Assembly (NCBI GenBank): GCA_021014945.1
Contig: MU266341.1
Coordinates: forward strand, 1-64,000
DNA length: 64,000 nucleotides
Reading direction: 5' to 3'
DNA from: Leucogyrophana mollusca
Lineage: Eukaryota > Basidiomycota > Agaricomycetes > Boletales
Every line of letters begins with the position of its first letter. The first letter of the stretch is position 1. The position numbers were made by a program, and so were the translations under genes. Shown here one piece after another: positions 23,341-34,901 of the stretch. The notes beneath the pieces are model-generated. The model worked only from the letters and a program-made list of their open reading frames with translations. It was not told the origin of the DNA and did not search any database.

Positions 23341-25002
23341 ATGGCCCGTCGGCGCACTCTTTACTTTTCGCTCGCGGCTTTGGGTCTTATTCTCTTTGGA
23401 ACCGTCCTTGTCCTCTCTTCTGTTTCTTACTATCTCGCCATAAGCACTGCCGCCTATCTCTCAGACTTCGAGGTCCCAGTTTTGGACAATACTACCCGCT
23501 GGAACGCTACAGAGCATGGAAAAATAGAGCGCGTGCCACGGATAATCCACCAGACATGGAAGTCAGAGACTCTCCCCCAACGCTGGAAAGGCCTCTCCCA
23601 GGCGTGTCGTAACATGATGTCCGACTAGTATGTATCCAACCTATCTCTCAGGCACCCTCTTATCGGCCTCCCTAGCGAATACATGTTGTGGACAGATGCC
23701 AGCTCGCGCGAATTCATTGCCGAGCGTTATCCTTGGTTTCTAGACACCTTTGACGACTACGAATTCCCCATTCAACGCGCTGACGCCATCCGCTATTTCG
23801 TACTCCATCACTTTGGAGGCATTTACCTCGATCTCGATGTCGGTTGCTTGCGACCTCTCGATCCATTGCTAATTTATCCCGTCATTCTTCCAAAAACTAT
23901 CCCCGTCGGTGTCTCCAACGACCTCATGTTTGCAGAGCCCAACCACCCTTTCCTTGCACAAACTATCCATAATCTCGTCACATTCGATCACTCATGGTTC
24001 CTGAACTACCCAACCGTCATGTTCTCAACAGGTCCCATGTTTCTCTCAGCCCAGTATAGCCTGTACACCTCGTCTCACCCCAGCACCGCCGACGAGCCTG
24101 GCGACGTTCGTATCTTGCCCAAGTCGCTGTATGGGAAGAACGCCAAATTCGAAGAAGCCCCCCATTCGTTCTTCGCCCATTACTACGGAAGCAGCTGGCA
24201 CGCCGATGACGCAGCGTTCATTGGGTTCTTGGGTCATTGGGGGAAGGGACTGATGTGGATTGGCTTGATGGCGTTGATTTATGGGGTATACCGCCTTGGA
24301 ATGCCCAGCAAACAGCGCAAGTACAGTTTGAGAAGGATTGGAGGTTATGACGTTCTGCTTCCCAGATGGAGTCAGCGAAATGGGCGCTGGCACATTGATA
24401 TGCGGTGGTCATTCTTGCCCGCATCGGCGACCTCGACCCAGCCTCCTTCACCCATGAACTCGGCTCCCCAATCCCCCTTGGAAGAACACATGTCATTACT
24501 TCCGTTGCCTTTCGATGTTCGCCCCGGGTCACCTGCTCCATCCGACGTTTCCTCCTCCATCGACGTCTTTCCATCCTCCTCCACCTACCGGCCCAGTTCT
24601 ACAATCCTCGACGCTGCTCGGCGGGTAAGAGACCGCGCTGCAGCGTATATGACCATCTCCCGTGAACCGCCAACGCCCGCGCGCACACCTTCGCGAAGTC
24701 GGCGGCAGCGTTCTCGAGGAGTCATGTTCTTCCTGCCTGCGATCTTCACACAGAATCAAGGCATGGAGGTACCTCCCCGTAGCCCACCTCCCCAGCCTTC
24801 CGCAGGGCGCTTCCTGCCTCCGTCTTCTCAACTCCCGCCTGATAAGCAACGGTATGCAGACGACCTCGAACGAGCCGGCCTGTTCACGGATGGCTCTGGT
24901 TCGCAGTCGCATCCAGGCCCGTCACAGCCCCCGCGTCCAGTGCTGGAGAATCGAGCTTCATACTCTTCGTCGAGCCCACTCATTGACCTTGATGCCTCAT
25001 GA
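23341..25002 (+). CDS. GT32 family mannosyltransferase, inositol phosphoceramide mannosyltransferase-like
   Basis: Likely a Golgi type II membrane enzyme related to yeast Sur1/Csh1/Och1, transferring mannose to inositol phosphoceramide or glycans. The ATG at 23341 is followed by a signal-anchor helix (YFSLAALGLILFGTVLVLSS). The catalytic region has RVPRIIHQTWKSETLPQRW, DYEYMLWTDASSREF, IQRADAIRYFVLHHFGG and the DXD motif in IYLDLDVGCLRPLD. A second hydrophobic segment lies near the end of the domain (GKGLMWIGLMALIYGVYRL). The last 200 residues are Pro/Ser/Arg-rich and disordered. One 48-bp intron (23628-23675) interrupts it between DY and EYMLW. About 537 residues. The acceptor specificity is inference. 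Confidence 0.88.
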
Positions 25003-25416
25003 GATTCGTAGTCTTACGATTTCACACTGTAGGGTTACCATACACCCACACTTATTCTAGTAAAACGCTATTGAACCATTGCTTCACTTATAGTTCTGGG
25101 ACGCGTTAGATACCTGATCTTACTTTCGATCACTTTTTCTAGTCGTTCATATTTGGATGTTGGAAGGAACGGGACTCATATTATCTTCTTTCCAACATTT
25201 CTACACTGTTTACTGTTGAGTTATTGGGGGCACTACATTGACACGCGCTCCAACAGGACGGTCCACTATACATAGCTTCGGCGTTTGTCCTGCATCGTGA
25301 TGTGGATCCATGGAGGGAGTACATATTTGGGTGGTGTGATGCTGATGTGCAGTGCCTGGTGGGGAACACGAGACACCTTTTCCAATTCATGGGTCCCCTC
25401 ATCACCCTGGCCATCA
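25003..25416. other. Convergent spacer, no gene seen
   Basis: This spacer lies between the GT32 stop and the MFS transporter stop. A minus-strand ORF that enters from the right is only the false continuation of the transporter's last exon in a shifted frame. Confidence 0.6.
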
Positions 25417-27258
25417 TCATGAGTCCCTTGGCGCTACGGCGACCGATCTCATGCTAACTGACAATGCTAGCATGGCAACCCCGCTGACAGCGTAAGTTAT
25501 TGACGGGCCGAATGTCCAGTACGAAGCGCACGCTATAGGAACTATTCAGTATGACCCATGCATGCTGTTGTAAATTGCCACCTACCCAGCAGAGGCCCAA
25601 TAGCACGCCCCAACTGGCCGGAAGAGCGGAACTGACCGAGCGCCTTTCCCTTTGCCAGTTCAGGGTGTTCCTGAGTGGGTTTTCCCGTGTCCTTATCGAC
25701 ACCCTCATCACATTGCAAAGATGCAAATGAGGTCAGCGAGTTTACGACTGTGGCGGATGTGAAGGCCATACAGACAGCGGCCCCTTGAAGGAGACGGATC
25801 GCGATCGTGGGTTGCGATGATACAAACTGGGGGACGATAGCCAGGAGCACGAGGCCTATTGCGCAGCTGGAGACCCCACGCCTCGCCATTTTGCCCTCTC
25901 CAACCCCAGAGATCGCACGACGGACGTAACCGCCTTGGAGGAGTGCACTAATAATACCTATGGACCCTATGAGTGCGCCGTTCTGCCTGTTACTCCAGTC
26001 AAACACTGGATAAAAATATCTTCAGCGAAGAGCTATCACGAGAGATGATATGACGCACGATCAAATGTTAAGAAAGTTAAAGTGAACTCCACCCCAGAGA
26101 AGATTCCTAGGAAGAGAAGGTGCAATCTTCGCGAAACCTTCAGGTTTTCTAACCGTTCTTGGACGCTTGGCCGTGTGGAAGAGGATTTTGACGTTCCGTT
26201 GAGCTTCACATCCGCTGTGCTGTTGTCGTTGATTTCGGTCGGTGGTTTCCGATTCCGAGTCTCTGGTAGTGCGACAGCCAAGAAAAGGGTCTCCACGACA
26301 AGTAGCACCAGGGTCAGGATGGCCGGTAGAGCATAGATGTTCAACTCAGTGCCCCAAGCACTGACAGCCGGAGGGATTGGCTGGGAAGCAAAGTAGGCCC
26401 CAATCGGCGGACCTATACAGAAGCATATGGCAAAAGCAATGCCAACGTGTGCTAGAGCTTTGGAGCGGTTCGCAGGCGTGGAAATATCGGAAAGAATGGC
26501 GCTGTGAACAGTTAGTCGTGACGTCAAGGCAAGGAGATGTGGACGAACATAGCCAATTGGACGTTTCCTTCGCTCAGCCCGCCGATGACTCGAGATAACA
26601 TGTAACTCGCAAACGACGTGGACTGAACCCACCTGTATAAAACATCTATTCGGAAAGGGTTCGTACGGCAGGCTTCAGTGACACACTCACACCAGAGCCG
26701 ATAAAATGTTTCCCGCCATCGTGATTAGAAGAATGCGCCTGCGCCCATACTTGTCGGAGAGCGCCCCGATTTGTGGTGCGACCAGAAATTGGAGTGTCCT
26801 AGTATCACGCTCTACTGTTAGGCAATAAATGAAGCATGAAGCCACTGACATACGAGAACACGGAGCCCATAAGCCCTCCTATGTCACTGTAAGTTCACCT
26901 GGCAAAGATCGGTGGGAAGTTCACGCAGTCACCTAGGAGTACGACGTCCCATCTCTGAGAGTTCTGTGCCGACTGATAGAAGAGGCCCCTGACACTGGAG
27001 ACGAATTGCAAGGTCCTTGACAGGAAGCCGGACGGATCTGCGCTCTCTCTCTGCAGCCACGTCATTACTTGAAAAGCGGAGAACTGCCAACCGGACTCAC
27101 CACGGTATACCATTCAATTATTCGAGGAAAAAGTGGCAAAGGAATGGTGAAGGCTTTATGCCCTGCAGTCAGTAGCAAACATGACAGATGGCGCAGGGCA
27201 TCTCACCGAATAGATCAAGAACAAGCGAGAGAAAGACGACATTTTCAGTTTTGCCCAT
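25417..27258 (-). CDS. Major facilitator superfamily transporter, MFSD10/TetA-like
   Basis: This 12-helix drug:H+ antiporter-type protein has an unknown substrate. The ATG at 27258 gives MGKTENVVFLSLVLDLFGHK. After splicing, AFTIPLPLFPRIIEWY leads to a loop containing SADPSGFLSRTLQFV. The loop 2-3 motif A is intact (GALSDKYGRRRILLITMAGN), followed by SNTQLAI-type helices, ILSDISTPANRSKALAHVGI and IAFAICFCIGPPIGAYFAS (motif C region). A charged central loop with PETRNRKPPTE precedes the second half, LTFLTFDR, SIGIISALLQGGYVRR and ASYWTFGPSITYAVSGVAML. The true end is VAVAPRDS plus TGA (25417-25419), reached through an intron after GPLL. At least eight introns. Confidence 0.85.
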
Positions 27259-27613
27259 GACTTGGGACAGAATTGAAAGTTAGGGCCGAATGAAAGAAAA
27301 GACAGCAATGAGAGTAAGCAAGAAAGAGCACTGGTGTTGATGGAAATGTGTTGATGGGAATGCTTGGTTGTCGTGGGCTTCGATCACTCCATTCTCATGG
27401 CCACAAGGTATCCAATTGTAAAGAATCGGGCGCCAGTATGTCCAACGGAACGAGAGCGGGTCAATGTCGGTTACGTGTGAGCTTAATGTTATACCCAGGC
27501 TTTGCCCAGTACAGTGGTCACTCCGAACAAGCGTGCGTATTCAGGTGAAGCGAACCACTCAAGTGCGACCACGACAGCACATACAATTGTCAAGGAAGTT
27601 ACTACGGGGGTCT
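27259..27613. other. Spacer upstream of the MFS gene, no gene seen
   Basis: About 355 bp between the transporter start and the Pus7 stop, both on the minus strand. It is purine-rich near 27290-27330 on the plus strand (so pyrimidine-rich on the transporter's sense strand, as expected of a fungal promoter). No motif is called. Confidence 0.5.
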
Positions 27614-30600
27614 TTATGCACTCTCCGCCATCTCTTGCTCTTCATCAGGCTCTTCCCCTTCAGGCTCGTCCACTGTCACGGTTCCTCGGAACTGCTGGTC
27701 TTCCGAAGCCTGAGTAAGCCCCGTCTGGAAATGGGAGCTCGTCTCCGTCTTCGTGACCTCGCGTAGGGCCATCGTGGCGTACGCGGCCGTACCAAGCGTC
27801 AAATTAATCTGAAGCGCCACGAACTTCCCATCTTCAACCACGACCGGCGCGTCGAAGCCTAGCAACTTGTCTTCGTCTGCCTGAGCAAGCGCGACATCTG
27901 GATCTGTATACCTCAAAACAGACCATGACATGTCTTTTGGCAACTGAAGGATTTTCCGATAGGACCCATTGAGCGTGTACTCCCTGAGTCATTCACTTTA
28001 AGTCGGAGCGAGTGTTGTTCTGAAACGGGTACCTACTTTTGTTTTCGAATGAAGTTATCGGGATCCAGTCCGTCCAGGATCAAAAACTCGCGATATCGTT
28101 CCCCGAGCTTGCCTCCCGGATACGCGACATCTCTGCCAGGAAGCGGCATGATTACATCAAAGATGGAGTATTTGTCGGCGTCCTCTTCAGTCAAGGTTTT
28201 GACGCTCGGGGGCACCCAAGCGGCTTTCGCAGCCTTCTTACGCGCGCGAGAGCTCGTGCTTTCTGCAGAAATCAAGTGTTAGTTGCACGGAAACTAAAAC
28301 CATGACAACTATAAGCAACCTGGTTCTTCCCCAACTTTCTCGTCAGCATCTGGCTGGCCAGCGAGTCCCATCTCCTCGTCATCCAAGTCTCCTGATTTCC
28401 CTGCTGGCTCGCTCTCAAAAACAAGGTCTCCCGGAACGGCTTTGTCGGATCCGTGCATACGTATGCGTTCGGAGACAATAGCATTCCAGACGTAGGATTG
28501 GTATGCATGAACGTACATTAGACGCAGGTTACGCGGTATCTGTGATGGTTATGACCATGGGTGTGCAAGTGATTCGAGAGTCAGCCCACCGTCGATAGTG
28601 CTCCCATAGCGTTCCTGGTGTCGCCCCCCTGTTTCTTGTAACTCTCCAGTATACAGCGCTCTGCAACCACGCGTCTAGGCATCAACGCAATAGCATGATC
28701 CAGGTTACCATCAATGAGCCACGCTTCTCGAGCCTGAACCACGTCGGGATGCTCTCCGGGTCTCTTTTGAAGGATGAGCGCCACGGCCTTGTGCCAGTCT
28801 GACTTCAGGATAGCAAGGCCAATGGAGTGCGTTGGTACCGCGGCTGTTCCAAATCGCTGCATGCCTTTTGCCACGGCTCATTAAAAAGTCCCAGTAAAGA
28901 ACCAGCGCATGACGTACCGTAATAATTGATGAAGCCTTTGTGCTTGATACTGTTCATGGCGCGGTCTAAAGTATGCACTGAATCTGTTTGTACATTTCTG
29001 CAAATACACTGAGAAAGATGTCCGCCCCACGGTGACGAAACCTACCGAAGCGTGATGACAAACGCGTTGCCTTTCAACATTCCTAGCTCCAGGCTGGCTT
29101 TGCGGTAGCAGAGGTCCGCTATACGCACACCCCGGTCTCCACGCTGTGATACTGCATCGCGCGCTGACCGCCGCCCGATCTGATTTGCAGCCTTCCACAC
29201 GTCTTCAACAGTCTTAGCTCCGCGCCGCAAGGAAACACGTTGGACCGTGACTCCTCGCTTGTCTTTAGTTCCGGCGACAGCGAGGTCTTTTATGTTTACA
29301 TGAAGCGTTCGCGAGATATGGCCGAGCGCATCCTGAGTGTCGCGGTTCGTTTTTTGGAGTGTAAAGTGTATATAGGGCGGGTATGTGCCGCGTTCTGGTC
29401 GCTCGCTTCTTCCTGCATGCAAAGTTGTGGGATTATCGAGGTCTTCGAGGAGCTGCAAAGCTCACCTCCTCGGCCCCCACCACGACCGCCCCCTCGCCTT
29501 GACCATTTGATAACGATGCGAGAACCATCATCTCCCGCCGGAGTAGACATATCTGTCTCGCTCTCCAGCTTTCCACCGAAGAGCTCTCGAACAGCCTTGT
29601 GCAATGCCGTTCGAGTACTTTTGTCGCTCATCGGCTTGGTGCATTACACGTGAATCCCTGAGACACTGGCGGACTAAACACCATGAACCAACCTCACTGA
29701 GAATCTTCCTGTGATCTTCTCTCTCGTTTCCGAAACGACCACCACGTCCTCTCCCTCTCCCGCCCCTCCCGCCCCTTGTGCCCCGGTTTCTATCTCGTTT
29801 ACCGCGTTCGCCCTTCTCTGAGCTCTCCGCGTTGCCCTCTTGAGGAACCGGCGCGTCAGACGTGCCGGTGGCGTCGTCGCCTTCAGTAGTTTTTGGGACT
29901 CGGCTTCCCCAGCCACTATCGCTGGTACGGGGAGGTTCTGGACCTTCAAGGTACATCTGTTTGAGTTGGGTGATGGCGTCTTCTGAGAAAAAGGCCTTCA
30001 GAGATGTCTCATGGCGCTCTCCCCAGGAAAGATCATTTTCGGTAGTCGAAAGGTTCTTGTTTTTGTCCTTTTCTCCGTCGAGCGGTTGTCCTTCAGGATT
30101 GGTAGCGGCCGTGCTCTCATGTGGGGGTGCTTCTGTAGGGTGAGCAGGGCTGGTTTCTTCTACTCCTTCCATGCTCGTTGACTCGCCGGCCGGAGGGCTC
30201 GCTGCAGCGTCAGCATCATCCGACTGAGCTACCTTAGTCTTTTTCGACGAAGACTCGGGCTTGTCGAGGCTTTTGATGTGAACTACTTGGTGATCCTGGT
30301 CAACCTCATACACCAAGAAGTCGGTAAACCTGAGGAAAGGATGTCAGCGCTACCTTAGTGACTATAGTACCGGGATGAAAGCAGACCTTTGCTTGATTAT
30401 ACCACTGATCGGTGGGACATCACGTCCGATGTACTCAGATATGCCGACGTCGGATTCTAATACCTGGCGAAGTCCATCCGCAGATAAGGTAGGCGAGGGA
30501 ATTCCCAGCAAGACATGGCTTGGGGGCAAGACGCTCTCGTCCTCGACAGATGCTTTGGCCCTGGGTAGAGTTGGGACCACGTCTGAGTCCGCCTGTTCAC

Positions 30601-30718
30601 CGGTCTCGGTTGGAGCAACAGTGTCAGGCTCAAGGACATCGCTGACTTTGGTTCGTTTCGGCGAGCGTGTCAAGTCTTCGTCGTCGGTGTCTCTCTCCCG
30701 GATGGTTGCAGACGACAT
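27614..30718 (-). CDS. PUS7: TruD-family tRNA/mRNA pseudouridine synthase Pus7
   Basis: Pus7 isomerises uridine in tRNA, snRNA and mRNA. The ATG at 30718 starts [20 protein letters not shown]. The TruD N-terminal motif spans exons: [20 protein letters not shown] joins [21 protein letters not shown] long acidic low-complexity insert follows, then two RGG-type Arg/Gly-rich patches flank [20 protein letters not shown]. The catalytic motif [20 protein letters not shown] contains the nucleophilic Asp. [20 protein letters not shown] and [20 protein letters not shown] are typical TruD segments. The end is an acidic tail ([12 protein letters not shown]) plus TAA (27614-27616). At least seven short introns. 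The start codon lies 99 bp from that of URA3, which is divergent. Confidence 0.93.
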
Positions 30719-30817
30719 GAGCAAACGCTGGATAAGATAGCGAAAAATAATGATCTGGCTAAATGAGCCAATTCGATTGTTCCGAGCTGGCTCGCATCCT
30801 TTTGGTCTCTAACAACC

Positions 30818-31763
30818 ATGACCCCTCCACATCTGCAGACATACGCTCAGCGAGCGCAAAAACATGCAAACCCAGCGGCAAAGCTGCTACTAGAAACGAT
30901 GGAAAGAAAACAGACGAATCTTTCTGTCAGTGTGGATGTGACTAAAGCAAAGGACTTTCTCGCAATCATCGATACGGTTGGCCCTTTCGTCTGTCTGATA
31001 AAGGCAACAAAACCCTTCTTCCGAGCTTTGATTGTCTTGCTTATCCTTCCCTCGGCGTGAAGACACACATCGATATCATCGAAGACTTTGACAGCACCGT
31101 GATCGACCGCCTGCAAGAGCTCAGTAAGAAACATGATTTCCTTATCTTTGAGGACAGGAAATTCGCCGATATAGGTGCGGCTGGTCCCTCGTGTACATCG
31201 CACAACGTTCAACCCAGTTTTCAGGGAACACCGTTGCACTGCAGTACTCAAGCGGCGTGTACAAGATCGCCAGTTGGGCTCATATCACTAATGCTCATGC
31301 CGTGCCGGGACCCTCCATTGTTACTGGCCTTGCATCCATCGGTGTCCCTCTTCAAAGGGGTCTTATACTCCTAGCTGAAATGAGCTCCAAGGGTGCCCTG
31401 ACCACCGGATCATATACCGAAGACGCAGTCCGGATGGCTCGAGCCCGCCGAGACTTTGTCATCGGCTTTATTGCTCAACATCGAATGGAGACTATCGGGG
31501 CGTCCGAGGGCGACGATCTTGCAGACGAAGATTTTTTAGTACTTGCACCTGGAGTTGGTTTGGATGCGAAAGGTGATGCGATGGGCCAACAGTATCGAAC
31601 GCCTGAGGAGGTTGTCTTGGCATGTGGCTGCGATATTATCATCGTGGGCAGGGGGATATATGGTAAAAGTGATCAGCTGAACACGGAAAGCGTAGAGGAG
31701 CAGGCAAAAAGGTATCGTTCTGCCGGGTGGGATGCGTACAAGAAGAGAGTCTCTCTGTCGTAG
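30818..31763 (+). CDS. URA3: Orotidine 5'-phosphate decarboxylase (URA3/pyrG)
   Basis: Catalyses the last step of UMP synthesis (EC 4.1.1.23). The ATG at 30818 begins [39 protein letters not shown] and the catalytic array [18 protein letters not shown] carry the essential Asp/Lys residues. [40 protein letters not shown] and [11 protein letters not shown] form the phosphate site. Two introns are needed. The first, 31004-31062, must begin with GC rather than GT to join CLIK to [11 protein letters not shown]. The second is 31175-31224, with normal ends. The spliced protein is about 278 residues, the usual length. The stop is TAG (31761-31763). Confidence 0.97.
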
Positions 31764-31988
31764 AGAGATGGTCACGAAGCAGAAAAAAGTGCGCCTTATT
31801 ATGAATCGCATCTGCTCTGATAAGACATAATCGCTACATGCAAGACCTGTGGGTGCCTCGGAGGACCGTGACCAGTGTCCGTCTCATCGTATTGGCGCCA
31901 ACGACCCGCAACAGTGAAACCTAGCTCGGTCGTCGAAGTGAATCTTCGAGTCTCGTATGGGAGTGATAGCGAACGATCATCCGAGCGT

Positions 31989-33599
31989 CTAGCCAGCTCC
32001 ACTCTCTGTATCTCGTTCCTCTTCTTGTTTCTTCTGCTCTTCTGCTTCCCTTGCTTCCCTTTCCTCCGCCTCCACCACTTCTACATCCAATGGGAAAGTG
32101 AGAATAGCAGCGATACCAGTCAGTTGATTCAGTTCTATCAGCACAGCTCCGCTCGTCAGAGGGCCTCCAAGGATACGATGCCCAGGACTTACGTTGACCG
32201 GATTCATGCATGCTTGAGAAGATAACTACCTCTGCTCCCTTTTGTTGGGCACCTTCCACAAGTGCTACATATTTCTTCCTCGACTCCGGGTCGCTTGCTC
32301 TGATGGGACACATGACTGAAAGTCTCGAGATGTCTGTCAAAAAAACGTACCGGAAAAGGTCATCAGATATCAACAACGTCCCGATTGCTCCTCGATCTGC
32401 CGCTAAAAAGACGTGGTCTGGACCATACCACGCTCGCATCTCGTCCACACCTAGCATTTTGAAGAACCTAACCCCTGTCAAGGTGTTGACGCGAACATCA
32501 TTGCCAGGATAACTCACTTGTCGAGCACCACACCTTCGCGTGCGAATTTTGTTTCCTTTAACTGAGATACGATCTAGAAATTCGATGTTCAATGGCGAAC
32601 ATTTCGATAGAGAAGGATCTCGCCAATACACACCTCGGGGCTTTTCAAAACCTCTACCAGGCTGTGAACATGAGGGCTGCTAATGTGTACCCTCAACGCT
32701 TTCTCTCGCAGAGCTTTGGTCAGAATTTTGTCTCCTCGCCGGCTCGCTTCTCCTAGCATCCAATCAAACACGCCGTCCCTTACCCACCCCGGGCTAGCGA
32801 ACACGATAGCTCGCAGACTCGGCGTCGAGTACGGTATATGGCGGACAAAAGCGTCGTACAATGTGGCATAGAACTTCGTCATAGCTTTCTCGTGCTGAGA
32901 TGCCCCTGTTGCTGACGCTTTGCGAGGTATCGGGACGGATATTCGATGTGTTATGAGCGTTAAATGTTGAGACAGGAGACAGAAGGCTGCTGTTCCTTCT
33001 CCGCAAACAACGGCGCCGACCTCTGCGCCGCGTCCTGGAACACATGACTCTTCTACGCGTGACAGGGCGATACTATCCCAACCCTCGACCTTCTCTATGC
33101 GGACATCGCGATGGCTCTCGATGTCGAGAGTGTGAAATGCTCCAAGTCTGACATGCTGATTTTCAGAAGTCACAGGTCCTGAGATGTGTAGTGCTGCACT
33201 AGGCAAAGGGACAGCAGAAGATCCTGCGTTGGAGGGTGTTTGATCGGCTGATGACGCAGGCGCGCTGGACGATAAAAACTCCACCCGTGAGACCTGAAGG
33301 GTGAGGTTTAACCTGACCCGATGCGATTCAACAGATCCCGTGGTAGAGACATTTTGGACACGACTGCGTATCCTTTCAGACACCAGGAGGCGAAACGGTG
33401 TTAATGGATTACTTACCGGATTGCGGGAGCGCGGACTAGATCGCCCTGTTGTATGAGGTTGTAAAGATGCCACATGTCCTCGTCATCCTCTGGCCGCAGT
33501 GTGACGTGGCCCTAGATCATTGCTGAGAATTAGGGCATACTCTTGCGGAGACATACGCACAGTCCCATTCTTATCGACGAATTTGTTCACCAGCTTCAT
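31989..33599 (-). CDS. DOM34: Ribosome rescue factor Pelota (Dom34)
   Basis: Dom34, with Hbs1, recognises stalled ribosomes in no-go and non-stop mRNA decay. The ATG at 33599 opens [13 protein letters not shown], joined through an intron to [20 protein letters not shown] and [12 protein letters not shown], the conserved N-terminal Sm-like domain. [17 protein letters not shown], then [40 protein letters not shown] and [13 protein letters not shown] form the central domain. The C-terminal eRF1-like part includes RCGARQV-adjacent exons, [22 protein letters not shown] sequence and [20 protein letters not shown], followed by an acidic Glu-rich tail. A Ser/Pro/Ala insertion ([20 protein letters not shown]) interrupts the N-terminal domain. 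The stop lies at 31989-31991. The start is 50 bp from that of the divergent phosducin-like gene. Confidence 0.92.
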
Positions 33600-33649
33600 G
33601 GTGCAGAATCAAGCTTCGATCGTGTCCGAGTCTGAAGGAGGTGCCTAAA

Positions 33650-33859
33650 ATGGTAATCAAGGTTATTCGACTCTTCGCTCTTGTCCTCGCTTGTCTTTGG
33701 CCTTCACGAGGCTCTCAGCTGGTACTATTTTCTTAAGTCAGTATGAGCGAACGGTACGCAGGCTGGTATAAGTAGTCCTGCACCTCCTCAGCCTTTTCCT
33801 AGAGCAATATCCCTGGCGTCGCGACTGGTGGAACCAAACCGCGCAAGAGATGATGACCC

Positions 33860-33910
<51 letters not shown>

Positions 33911-34764
33911 TATTTTCGCAGAACTTGAGGCAGAGATTGAAAACGACGACAACGCCGCAGTGAGAGAACGTGGACTGGAACAGCTGAAGCAAGAGTGAGC
34001 AACTCCCTTACTAACAATCTAACTTGTTTCTCCAACTGCACCACTACAGGATTAACAGGGTCAAAGAGATGCACAACAATGCACATGGACAGTATATGGA
34101 AATCACAAACGAGAAAGAAGTCATTCGGATAAGTGCGTGAGTTACGGCTTTCTCTCGCGCACACTCCTCACTGACGATGCCAACTTGATGAAAGAAACGA
34201 GCCACGCTGCATAATACATTTCTACCACACCAACTTCCGCAGATGTGAGATCATGGACAAGCATCTAGCTGTGCGTTTCATTCGCATGCCACTTGATTCA
34301 CTCCGCCGACATAGTCGCCCAGAAACTTGCACCAAAATACTTCTCAACACGCTTTATTCGAGTATTCGTGGAGAACGTGCCGTGGTTGGTCGAGAGGCTG
34401 GCCATCAAGGTCCTACCATGTGTCATTTGCTTCGCGGACGGTGTGTCAAAGGATCGGTGAGTTGGGATAAAGTTAATGGAGCCTGTACTCATTTTCACTT
34501 TTAGATTGATCGGCTTCGAGGAGCTCGGAAATGACGATGTATTTGAAACCGGCGTTCTTGAACTGAGGTTATCCACAAGCGGTATCGTATCTCACAATCA
34601 GTAGGTGCGGCCTCTGACTCAGGTTTGATGTAGGTGTGCTACAGAAATCAGGCAGCCAACTCGCCACAAGTATGACTTACAACGTCTCTTCTTCGGCGAG
34701 GGGCGGACTGCGGCAAAATAGCCGCCAAGGCAACGACGAAGATGACTTTGATCTAGACGATTGA
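33650..34764 (+). CDS. PLP1: Phosducin-like / thioredoxin-domain protein (Plp1/TXNDC9 type)
   Basis: These cytosolic proteins bind the CCT chaperonin and modulate tubulin and actin folding. The start is ATG 33650. A 109-bp intron (33653-33761) follows immediately, so the first coding exon is the single Met codon, and exon 2 reads AGISSPAPPQPFPRAIS. A run of 16 Asp residues (33861-33908) comes next, then AIFAELEAEIENDDNAAVRE and RVKEMHNNAHGQYMEITNEK. The thioredoxin-like core is RCIIHFYHTNFRRCEIMDKH, LAPKYFSTRFIRVFVENVPW, LAIKVLPCVICFADGVSKDR and LIGFEELGNDDVFETGVLEL. The tail ends DEDDFDLDD plus TGA (34762-34764). At least six introns. Confidence 0.88.
33861..33908 (+). repeat. (GAC)16 trinucleotide microsatellite, poly-Asp
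   Basis: Sixteen uninterrupted GAC codons encode an Asp run in the N-terminal region of the phosducin-like protein, preceded by GATGATGACCCT. It is a likely length-variable coding microsatellite. The acidic character fits the acidic N-termini of this family. Confidence 0.9.
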
Positions 34765-34901
34765 AGTTCAAGCTGGATCTTCATTGTCATCGTTTTAACT
34801 CGAGCACTCTGTATCATAGCCCTTGACACGGGACCCACTGCGGTCCCAGAGGATAAGATTGATTTCAAACAGAGGCCCCTCTACCAAAGACTGCGTGGTT
34901 T

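Noticed and set aside
33780..33960. Thr-repeat reading frame through the GAC tract
   Set aside because: The Asp frame continues into the conserved AIFAELEAEIEND segment, whereas the Thr frame stops soon after.
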